Below are positions 1 to 5,179 of a stretch of DNA of 7,915 nucleotides, piece by piece. Numbering within the stretch: the stretch's first letter is position 1; every line of letters starts with the position of its first letter. The position numbers were made by a program, and so were the translations under genes. The notes under the pieces are model-generated. The model did no database searches and was not told the DNA's origin. It worked only from the letters and a program-made list of their open reading frames with translations. The stretch comes from Candidatus Nitrosotenuis sp. Lineage in GTDB: Archaea; Thermoproteota; Nitrososphaeria; Nitrososphaerales; Nitrosopumilaceae. The stretch covers positions 1 through 7,915 of the forward strand of contig JAHEXS010000049.1 of assembly GCA_023252015.1 (NCBI GenBank). Direction: 5' to 3'.

Positions 1-10
1 TTCTTTTGTG

Positions 11-24
11 ATAAAAAATAAAAG
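11..24 (-). terminator. T-rich terminator after the secreted-protein gene
   Basis: Read on the minus strand, two runs of T separated by a single A (TTTTATTTTTTAT) begin 15 bases after the TAA stop of the 39-716 gene. Archaeal RNA polymerase commonly terminates at such oligo-T stretches without a hairpin. No stem precedes it, so the call rests on base composition and position alone. Confidence 0.5.
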
Positions 25-38
25 GTGAGATAGAACGT

Positions 39-716
39 TTATTGTACATCTGCTAGGGCTTCAACAGAACGGTTCTTTTTGGAAAATGTCGAGATGTAGT
101 GTAGGTCGTACTCCGCGCTGTTTCCGCTGAGCTTGCCGTCTACTCGGTACAGGCTTCCGTTTTTCACATCGCGGATTTTGGTACCAATAAGTGAAACATC
201 GTATGTGTTATTTCCACCTTTGACTTGTCCTGTTGTGCTGAATGTTGCTTTGCCGTCAGTAATGTCGATTTTCCAAGTCTCTGGGATTATCTTGTATGTG
301 CCTCTTGAGCCTTTTTCAAGTATGAATATCTGGCCTTTCTTGACCTGATAATTCGCAGATGTAGAATTTGTACCGGTTGAGTTTGTGCTGGTTGAATTTG
401 TATTAGATGTACTTGCTAAATCAATTCTGTAGTGAGACCTGTGCAGATTGCCGTCATTGTCAACTGCGGCCCCAACGCCTACTCCAGTAGCTACTGATGC
501 TTGGCGAATTGATTTTGGAACTAGTCTTGCCTTTTCATCGTGATCCGAGTCTCTTGACTTTTGATCAGAGTTTCTGAATTTTTGATCAGAGTTTGATTTT
601 CGTTCTGAATCTCTTGATTTCTCTGATTTGTCTGCTAGTGCATGAGGAATTGTAACTATTGCTGCTACCAGCATCAAGGCAAACAATCCCGCATACATTT
701 GTTTTTTGCGTTGCAT
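39..716 (-). CDS. secreted Ser/Thr/Asn-rich protein of unknown function
   Basis: This 225-residue protein is not assigned to a family. It starts with a clear Sec signal: basic RKK, a hydrophobic core at about residues 8-25, and a likely cleavage after HALA (residue 28). Residues 29-62 are a charged, low-complexity stretch with seven-residue repeats around NSDQK. Residues 102-121 form a Thr/Ser/Asn linker with three N-S-T sequons (N107, N112, N117); further sequons lie at N169, N186 and N215, so N-glycosylation outside the cell is plausible. Residues 122-210 look like a small beta-rich domain (KKGQIFILEKG, TWKIDITDGKATFS). There is no C-terminal membrane anchor, so release to the S-layer zone or medium is the simplest inference. 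It is transcribed alone, divergent from the synthetase-like gene, and followed by a T-rich terminator. The start was chosen because it gives a complete signal peptide. Confidence 0.75.
   Translation of the reverse strand: MQRKKQMYAGLFALMLVAAIVTIPHALADKSEKSRDSERKSNSDQKFRNSDQKSRDSDHDEKARLVPKSIRQASVATGVGVGAAVDNDGNLHRSHYRIDLASTSNTNSTSTNSTGTNSTSANYQVKKGQIFILEKGSRGTYKIIPETWKIDITDGKATFSTTGQVKGGNNTYDVSLIGTKIRDVKNGSLYRVDGKLSGNSAEYDLHYISTFSKKNRSVEALADVQ
559..594 (-). repeat. 15-bp direct repeat within the secreted-protein gene
   Basis: The 15-mer TTTTGATCAGAGTTT (plus-strand reading) occurs at 559-573 and again at 580-594, a period of 21 bases or seven codons. It encodes the successive S-D-Q-K units of the charged segment. 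Neighbouring units (around SRDS, residues 34-37 and 54-57) look like older, diverged copies. The array could expand or contract by slippage in whole heptapeptides without changing the frame. Confidence 0.8.
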
Positions 717-748
717 TTTCTTTCTTGTTAGAATAGTCTGCTTTGTGG

Positions 749-780
749 CATTTAACCCTCAGGCAGAAATTATACGTAAA
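749..780 (-). promoter_or_regulatory. possible TATA region for the secreted-protein gene
   Basis: On the minus strand two AT-rich candidates stand upstream of the ATG at 716: TATAAT in TTTACGTATAATTT (767-780) and GTTAAATG (749-756). Using the usual archaeal spacing of about 26 bases to the start site, they would give leaders of roughly 30 and 11 nt. Neither is a strong box A and I cannot choose between them. The rest of the 717-865 divergent intergenic region shows no RNA gene or clear operator, and no convincing box A for the plus-strand gene. Confidence 0.25.
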
Positions 781-865
781 ATTTGGTAGCAATCTTAATC
801 TAGCTAGTTTTACTCCCATACGATTCACCGCAAGCACTTTGTAGGGGATGTAATTCCACAAAATA

Positions 866-1618
866 ATGCCTGAACTTGACACTCTATTGGGACAAATTCA
901 AAAGGCAATACTGCAAACCGTTCTTACACAAAAAATCGCAGTTGCGTTTTCAGGCGGAGTAGACAGCACACTTGTTGCAAAGGTCTGCTCCAATTTAGGA
1001 TATGATGTGACGTTACTGACAATTGGTTTTGCGGAATCGCACGACATTTTGTTTTCTAAAGATGTAAACGAGTTTCTAAAACTGCCGCACCGCATTTTGG
1101 AAATTGATCCGGATGAGTTTGACAAAATATCAAAGAAGATCCGTTCTACAATAAACACTGACAATTTATCATGGAATGAAAACTGTATTGCGTTTTACCA
1201 TGTTGCAAAATTGGCACATTCCATTGGTTTGGATACTGTAGTTACTGCAAACGGAATCGATGAATTATTTTGCGGATACAACGGATACCGAGACGCAATC
1301 AAAGAGGGAGAAGCCAAAGTTACAGAACTGATGAACTCAAAGCTTGAAAACGAGCTGAACATGATGAGGGCAGTAAATCTTATCTCTTCTGAATTTTCAG
1401 TGACAGTACTCCAGCCTCTTTTGTCAAATGACTTCATACACTATGCGAAATCCGTGCCTATTTCTGAAAAAATATCAGGCCCAGACGACCTGCAGCGAAA
1501 GCACATCATTAGAAGATTAGCATCGCGTATAGGCGTGCCGGAAATTTCTGCAAACAAGAGAAAAAAGGCATTACAATACGGCTCTATGATTCACAAGACC
1601 CTGATCAAGTCTAGATGA
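866..1618 (+). CDS. stand-alone asparagine-synthetase-like ATP-pyrophosphatase domain
   Basis: This 250-residue protein belongs by motif to the N-type ATP pyrophosphatases, nearest the C-terminal synthetase domain of AsnB (PF00733 type). The PP-loop SGGVDST is at residues 29-35. GIDELFCGYNGY (130-141) matches the acceptor-binding SDELFGGY region of asparagine synthetases. A Lys/Arg-rich segment near residues 231-234 resembles the conserved late basic region. The family adenylates a carboxylate and lets an amine attack it. Here the N-terminal class-II glutaminase domain is missing entirely: no Cys follows the initiator Met and the PP-loop lies close to the N-terminus. The enzyme would therefore need free ammonia or a partner glutaminase, or use another substrate. 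Ammonia use is plausible in an ammonia oxidiser but is inference. The cytosolic protein is encoded alone and its end overlaps purB by 8 bases on the opposite strand. Other PP-loop enzymes such as LarE or ExsB fit the ELFCGY motif less well. Confidence 0.75.
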   Translation: MPELDTLLGQIQKAILQTVLTQKIAVAFSGGVDSTLVAKVCSNLGYDVTLLTIGFAESHDILFSKDVNEFLKLPHRILEIDPDEFDKISKKIRSTINTDNLSWNENCIAFYHVAKLAHSIGLDTVVTANGIDELFCGYNGYRDAIKEGEAKVTELMNSKLENELNMMRAVNLISSEFSVTVLQPLLSNDFIHYAKSVPISEKISGPDDLQRKHIIRRLASRIGVPEISANKRKKALQYGSMIHKTLIKSR

Positions 1619-2972
1619 ATTTTCTGCAGGCTTTCTGGACCAAGTTGTTCACGTTTGCAATTATTTCTGGCGATGCGCCAAGGTGACTCTCAGGGGAGAA
1701 TATTTTTTCAATTTCCTTTTCCGATAGCTTTGATGAAATAGCGGCATCATTCTTCACAGCATCGATATAGTTCATTTTCTTGTCGTATGCAGAAAACGCC
1801 ACGCGCTGAACGTCCCTGTATGCGACAAATCTTGGAACCCCTTTTTTGATCAATGCCTCAAGCACAAACTCTGCAAAAATTTGCCCGTTTGTCACCTGCA
1901 GGTTGCTTGTAATTTTTTCTACATTGATTTTTAGATTGTCAATTATTTTTATCATGGTCTCTAGCATCTCATCAAGCAGAATGGAACACATTGGGATGGT
2001 GAACCGCTCGTTTGCAGAATTGGATAGATCACGCTCGTGCCATAATGGAATGTTTTCAAACGCAGTGCTCATCTGGCTGCGCAATAGTTTTGACAACGAC
2101 GATATGCGCTCGCTCTTGATTGGGTTTCTCTTTACGGGAACTGCACTGCTTCCCATTTGTCCTTCCTTGAAATGCTCGGCTACCTCTCCGATTTCGGTTC
2201 TTTGAAGATTTCTTATTTCAATTGCAATTTTTTCAAGCGTGCTTCCAAGTAACGCAAGCTGGAAAATATATTCCGCATATCGCTCCCTTGGAATCACCTG
2301 CGTTGCTACATCTGCCGGGTACAGCCCTAGTCTTTTTGCGACTCTTTTTTGAATTTCTACTGCCTTTGCACCCATGAGCGAGCCTGTGCCTACCACGCCA
2401 AGTGTCTTGCAGATGAGGATTCTTTTTCTGACCTCCTCGAATCTTTCTATGTGTACTGCCATCTCCGCTGCCCAGTTTGCAAATTTCAGTCCAAATGAAA
2501 TGATGCTTGCATGCTGTCCGTGCGTTCTGCCGACTGCCGGAACGTCGCTGTACTGTGTGGCTTTTTTTGCTAAAATGAGCGCAAGGCGGGACACCTTTGG
2601 CTCTATTATTGATAAAACGTCTTTAATCTGAAGTGAATTACTGGTGTCAACCAAGTCATTGCTGGTCAGGCCATAGTGCACCCATGGTCTTGCAGAAACC
2701 TGACATCTTTCGCTTAGTGCCTCAACTAGTGCTGCCGTGTCGTGGTCTGATTTTGCTTCCAGTTGTTTTATTCTCTTTGCAGTTATTTTTCCAGAATTTG
2801 CAGTCTGGAAAATGTTTTTTCCAGAAGATTTTGGGATCATGCCTATTTCACTTTGCGCAACTGCAGCAGCTCCCTCTATCTGTAATTGATAGTCAATCTT
2901 TTTTTGGTCGTCAAAGACTGCCAGCATTTCCTTTGTTCCGTACCTGCCGCTGTCTATTGGTAATATTGGCAC
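1611..2972 (-). CDS. purB: adenylosuccinate lyase
   Basis: PurB splits adenylosuccinate to AMP and fumarate, and SAICAR to AICAR and fumarate, in purine synthesis. It is a cytosolic homotetramer of the fumarase/aspartase superfamily. Counting from the GTG at 2972 the protein has 453 residues, normal for the family. The N-terminus reads PILPIDSGRYG, the expected PIDS(R)YG start. Conserved sites follow: KSDHD at 74-78, GLTSND at 101-106, GRTHGQHA at 148-155 (catalytic His region), the signature loop GQMGSSAVPVKRNP at 271-284 with the catalytic Ser, and RDLSNSANER at 314-323. The open frame extends to an ATG at 3086, but that would add 38 unconserved residues and run into the divergent regulator. 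A TATA box 25-30 bases before the GTG supports the shorter form. Oddity: the signature usually has Met where Val278 stands. The 3' end overlaps the synthetase-like gene by 8 bases, tail to tail. Confidence 0.95.
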   Translation of the reverse strand: MPILPIDSGRYGTKEMLAVFDDQKKIDYQLQIEGAAAVAQSEIGMIPKSSGKNIFQTANSGKITAKRIKQLEAKSDHDTAALVEALSERCQVSARPWVHYGLTSNDLVDTSNSLQIKDVLSIIEPKVSRLALILAKKATQYSDVPAVGRTHGQHASIISFGLKFANWAAEMAVHIERFEEVRKRILICKTLGVVGTGSLMGAKAVEIQKRVAKRLGLYPADVATQVIPRERYAEYIFQLALLGSTLEKIAIEIRNLQRTEIGEVAEHFKEGQMGSSAVPVKRNPIKSERISSLSKLLRSQMSTAFENIPLWHERDLSNSANERFTIPMCSILLDEMLETMIKIIDNLKINVEKITSNLQVTNGQIFAEFVLEALIKKGVPRFVAYRDVQRVAFSAYDKKMNYIDAVKNDAAISSKLSEKEIEKIFSPESHLGASPEIIANVNNLVQKACRKFI

Positions 2973-2996
2973 AATTTTATCCAAAACCACATTCAA

Positions 2997-3002
2997 AATA
3001 AA
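2997..3002 (-). promoter_or_regulatory. purB TATA box (leaderless GTG start)
   Basis: TTTATT on the minus strand lies at -30 to -25 relative to the GTG at 2972. At archaeal spacing the transcript would begin at or within a few bases of the GTG, so purB would be translated from a leaderless mRNA. This is the main argument against the upstream ATG at 3086. Confidence 0.55.
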
Positions 3003-3024
3003 GGTACTGAGATCCCAATAAACA

Positions 3025-3032
3025 CTAAATTT
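3025..3032 (+). promoter_or_regulatory. TATA box of the winged-helix regulator gene
   Basis: CTAAATTT is centred about 26-27 bases before the ATG at 3055, again the spacing expected for a leaderless transcript. The divergent purB TATA box lies only about 22 bases to the left, so the two promoters nearly touch. Factors binding one would probably affect the other, and the regulator itself is a natural candidate. Confidence 0.45.
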
Positions 3033-3054
3033 GGCTTGATTCCCAAACCATCCC

Positions 3055-3847
3055 ATGGAAGACCTGTACGAAGAGTCGGCAAACAACTTTTTAGAATTAT
3101 CCAGCCACCAGAGGCTGCAAATTATCTTTAGGCTGCTCGAGAGAAAATCAAAGATAGGAATGATGGCAAAAGAGCTTGGCTCTACAAACCAGGAGGTTCA
3201 TCGAAATTTCACTCGATTAGAGGATGGTGGATTCATCACAAAAGACAAGGACGGATACTATTCCCTTACCACATATGGTAAAACCATCTGCTCACAGGTG
3301 CCGTCTATAGTTTTCCTGTCCCAGAATAGAAAGTATTTTGAGGATCATGATTTCGGTGACATTCCTGCAAAATTCATAATGCGAATTGGCCAGCTTTCTG
3401 GAGGAGAACACCTCAAGGGAATCTCTTACACACTGGAAGTCAATTTACAAAAATGCAAACCAGTACATCTACGAGACGGTATCTGAGATTCCGCTTGACA
3501 AAATTGAACCACTAGTAAAGCGCGTCAAAAAGGGAATCAAGTATCATTATGTCTTATCGGAATCCGCAGTAATACCAAAGGGAAGAAAAAGCCTGCTAAA
3601 GGAGCTAGAGTTTGACGGATTGATAGAAGAAGGATTAGTTGAGAGAAAGATGAAAAAAACAGTCCAGGTGGTGGTAGTCCTAAATGAAAAAGAAGCGTCG
3701 GTGGCATTTCCAAACATTGACGGCGAGTCAGACATCACAGAATTGTTCTACTCTAATGATCCTATGTTTCATGAGTGGTGCCTTGACTATTTTAGATACT
3801 GTTGGTACGGCTCTGATGTTTTTCGAGAATCAAAAATCAAAGAATAA
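3055..3847 (+). pseudogene. FilR1/DUF1724-type winged-helix regulator, split by a frame change
   Basis: The first frame (ATG 3055 to TGA 3484-3486) gives a winged helix-turn-helix at about residues 15-80 (MMAKELGSTNQEVHRNFTRL, then a wing ending DGYYSLT), and the start of an effector-type domain. The next frame carries the rest, resuming near WKSIYKNANQYIYE and ending HEWCLDYFRYCWYGSDVF...KE at the TAA 3845-3847. Both halves read as one protein of about 264 residues, the usual size of the thaumarchaeal ArsR-like regulators with a FilR1 (DUF1724) domain. The full span is 793 bases, one more than a multiple of three. The switch falls near 3427-3440, after GISYTLE in frame one and before WKS in frame two. 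The second half has only a TTG (3386) to start from and no promoter. It may be a true pseudogene, a sequencing or assembly error, or, less likely, recoding. The assignment as a DNA-binding regulator is firm; its target is unknown. Confidence 0.75.
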
Positions 3848-3870
3848 TCTCTTATTGATGCGAGCAAGAA

Positions 3871-3931
3871 AATCCGAACCCTTAGGGATGAAAGCGAGCT
3901 GTAAACAAAAGGTAGGTACTGGTTCAACCAG
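3871..3931 (+). other. candidate left-end palindromes of the tnpB element
   Basis: Between the regulator stop and tnpB (3848-3967, no gene) two short inverted repeats are visible: CCCTTAGGG at 3879-3887, and CTGGT-TCA-ACCAG at 3919-3931 with a perfect five-pair stem. IS200/IS605 ends carry subterminal hairpins recognised as single strands, so these are reasonable left-end candidates. AGCGAG at 3893-3898 also occurs in the right end (5129-5134). Both stems are short enough to arise by chance. Confidence 0.35.
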
Positions 3932-3936
3932 AATGG

Positions 3937-3943
3937 TTTTAGA
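3937..3943 (+). promoter_or_regulatory. weak TATA-like box upstream of tnpB
   Basis: TTTTAGA is centred about 28 bases before the TTG start at 3968, compatible with leaderless transcription. It departs from the box A consensus, and read-through from the regulator promoter is equally possible. Confidence 0.25.
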
Positions 3944-3967
3944 CAAAAACACGCCCTAAAACAATCA

Positions 3968-5140
3968 TTGCAAAAAACCTACAAATTCAGATTGTATCCA
4001 AATTCAGAGCAGTCAAAAAAACTGCATGATACTCTGAATGCATGCAGGTGGGTATACAACCAGATGGTTGAGAAAACAAACAAAGAAGGATTCCAGACAA
4101 GAAATGATCTGAACTATTTTCTAACAGAACTAAAGGAATCAGAAAAATGGTTGTATTTGCATCATTCCAAGATGTTGCAGATGGTATCGACCCAGATTGA
4201 TGGCGCACAAAAGGCACTAATACAGCTGCGAAAAAACGGCCACAAAACAGGGAATTTGAAATTTGCCAGATTCTCAGAATACAACACGTTTGTGTACAAC
4301 CAGTCTGGATTTGAAATCAAGGACGGCTTTTTGCATCTGTCAAAAATAGGAAAAACCAGAATTACACTTCACAGACAGATTCCAGAAAATTCAGAAATAA
4401 AGCAAATCACCATATCGAAATCAAAATCAGGAAAATGGCATGCCTGCGTATCATGTATGATTGATGCCATACTGCCAAAAATCGATTTTGCAAAATCAGT
4501 CGGAATCGATGTTGGAATCACAAACTTTGCATATGATTCAGACGGATTTGTAACGCCAAACCCACTAAACCTGCAGAAGATGCTCAAACCTCTGGCAAGA
4601 ATCCAAAGGAAAATATCAAGAAGACAGAACGGCTCAAACAATAGAAAAAAGGCAGTGAGATTCTACCAGATAGTACACGAGAGAATCCGAAACAAAAGGC
4701 GTGACTTTCTGCACAAGCTGTCAACCCAGTATGCCAGCAAGTATGATGCTGTGTTTGTGGAAAAACTGCAAAGGATGAACATGGTAAAAAATCACAGAGT
4801 GGCACAAAAAATTCTGGATTCAGGATGGGGTATCTTCACAAATATGCTGGATTACAAATGCAAGATGATGGTTGAAGTGTCAGCAAGAAACACAACCATA
4901 AATTGTTCAAGGTGCTGCAGTATGGTGCCAAAATCTCTGGCAGTCAGAACTCACAGATGCGACAAGTGTGGATTGGTTTTAGACAGGGACCACAATGCCG
5001 CAATCAATATTTTGAAAAAAGGATTAGGCATTTTTGGACCGTTGTCTCTGTCATTACCGCAGGAATTGCGGGAAGTCAAGCCTGTAGAGATCTCAACGAG
5101 GTCAAGGAAGCAGGAAGCCGCGTGCTTTAGCGAGTGGTAG
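3968..5140 (+). CDS. tnpB: TnpB RNA-guided RuvC endonuclease
   Basis: TnpB is the transposon-encoded ancestor of Cas12: it uses an RNA from its element's right end to cut DNA matching the guide beside a short TAM. This 390-residue copy looks complete. The N-terminus KTYKFRLYPNSEQ (3-15) opens the wedge/helical part. RuvC-I is GIDVGITNFAYDSDG with D181, RuvC-II is FVEKLQRMNM with E265, and RuvC-III is LDRDHNAAINIL with D341, so the catalytic triad is intact. A zinc ribbon lies between, C313-x2-C316 and C331-x2-C334. The C-terminus (RKQEAACFSEW) is written through the right-end hairpin, normal for this family. The start is the TTG at 3968: the frame upstream has a stop at 3902-3904 and no ATG, and homologues begin at KTYKFR. 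Because the triad is intact it is more likely a nuclease than a repurposed nuclease-dead repressor. No tnpA accompanies it. Confidence 0.9.
   Translation: MQKTYKFRLYPNSEQSKKLHDTLNACRWVYNQMVEKTNKEGFQTRNDLNYFLTELKESEKWLYLHHSKMLQMVSTQIDGAQKALIQLRKNGHKTGNLKFARFSEYNTFVYNQSGFEIKDGFLHLSKIGKTRITLHRQIPENSEIKQITISKSKSGKWHACVSCMIDAILPKIDFAKSVGIDVGITNFAYDSDGFVTPNPLNLQKMLKPLARIQRKISRRQNGSNNRKKAVRFYQIVHERIRNKRRDFLHKLSTQYASKYDAVFVEKLQRMNMVKNHRVAQKILDSGWGIFTNMLDYKCKMMVEVSARNTTINCSRCCSMVPKSLAVRTHRCDKCGLVLDRDHNAAINILKKGLGIFGPLSLSLPQELREVKPVEISTRSRKQEAACFSEW
5118..5137 (+). repeat. right-end hairpin of the tnpB element
   Basis: 5118-5125 pairs with 5130-5137 around a TTTA loop: five Watson-Crick pairs, two G-T wobbles and one G-A mismatch. 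Wobble pairs are acceptable in RNA and weaker in single-stranded DNA, so this end may have drifted. The form AAGCC...GCTTTAGC...GGTAGTTCAC is typical of archaeal IS605-type right ends. The tnpB stop codon lies directly after the stem. Confidence 0.55.
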
Positions 5141-5147
5141 TTCACGA

Positions 5148-5153
5148 TTTAAA
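5148..5153 (+). promoter_or_regulatory. rtcB TATA box
   Basis: TTTAAA is centred about 29 bases before the rtcB ATG at 5180, giving a leader of about 0-4 nt. Only two bases separate it from the presumed right edge of the tnpB element, so the upstream BRE position (about 5142-5147) would lie mostly in element DNA. The insertion may therefore have replaced part of the native rtcB promoter. Confidence 0.6.
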
Positions 5154-5179
5154 TTGTCTTTGCAGTCGCCATACCGGTA

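Larger units (their letters stand above)
3860..5145 (+). mobile_element. solo-tnpB element, IS200/IS605 superfamily (IS1341-like)
   Basis: The element consists of one intact tnpB, a roughly 110-base left region with short palindromes, and a right-end hairpin that overlaps the last tnpB codons and is followed by TAGTTCAC. No tnpA (Y1 transposase) is present, so movement would need TnpA in trans. The right edge is taken as the end of TAGTTCAC at 5145. The left edge is not proven: the regulator ends at 3847, and a TTGAT at 3855-3859, the known target/TAM of ISDra2, is a candidate insertion site, giving a start at 3860. IS200/IS605 elements make no target duplication, so none is expected. The element sits between the regulator and rtcB, in the same direction as both. 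Confidence 0.7.
5020..5165 (+). ncRNA. predicted reRNA/omegaRNA of the tnpB element
   Basis: Known TnpB guide RNAs cover the 3' end of tnpB and the right end, with the guide read from the flanking DNA. Here that region holds a perfect stem CCGCA-GGAAT-TGCGG (5057-5071), the palindrome GAGATCTC (5087-5094) and the imperfect end hairpin (5118-5137). After TAGTTCAC (5138-5145) the guide would begin GATTTAAATTGTCTTTGC, which contains the rtcB TATA box. The 5' limit is unknown and set roughly. The existence of the RNA is inferred from family behaviour and visible stems, not from a covariance match. Confidence 0.45.

Noticed and set aside
717..865. tRNA or other RNA gene in the divergent intergenic region
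   Set aside because: I found no acceptor stem, T-loop motif or stable long stem on either strand.
586..882. 98-codon minus-strand frame across the divergent intergenic region
   Set aside because: It overlaps the signal-peptide coding region of the secreted-protein gene out of frame and has no family features.
3386..3847. Second half of the regulator as an independent gene
   Set aside because: It has only a TTG start, its first 16 residues are out-of-frame readings of the first half, and the remainder continues the same protein family domain.
3684..3959. 91-codon plus-strand frame spanning the regulator end and the element's left end
   Set aside because: Most of it is a shifted reading of the regulator's conserved C-terminus, and the rest covers the palindromic left-end region.
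3968..5140. Nuclease-dead TnpB-derived repressor controlling rtcB
   Set aside because: The guide position would suit a repressor, but D181, E265 and D341 and the zinc ribbon are all present, so an active nuclease is the simpler reading.
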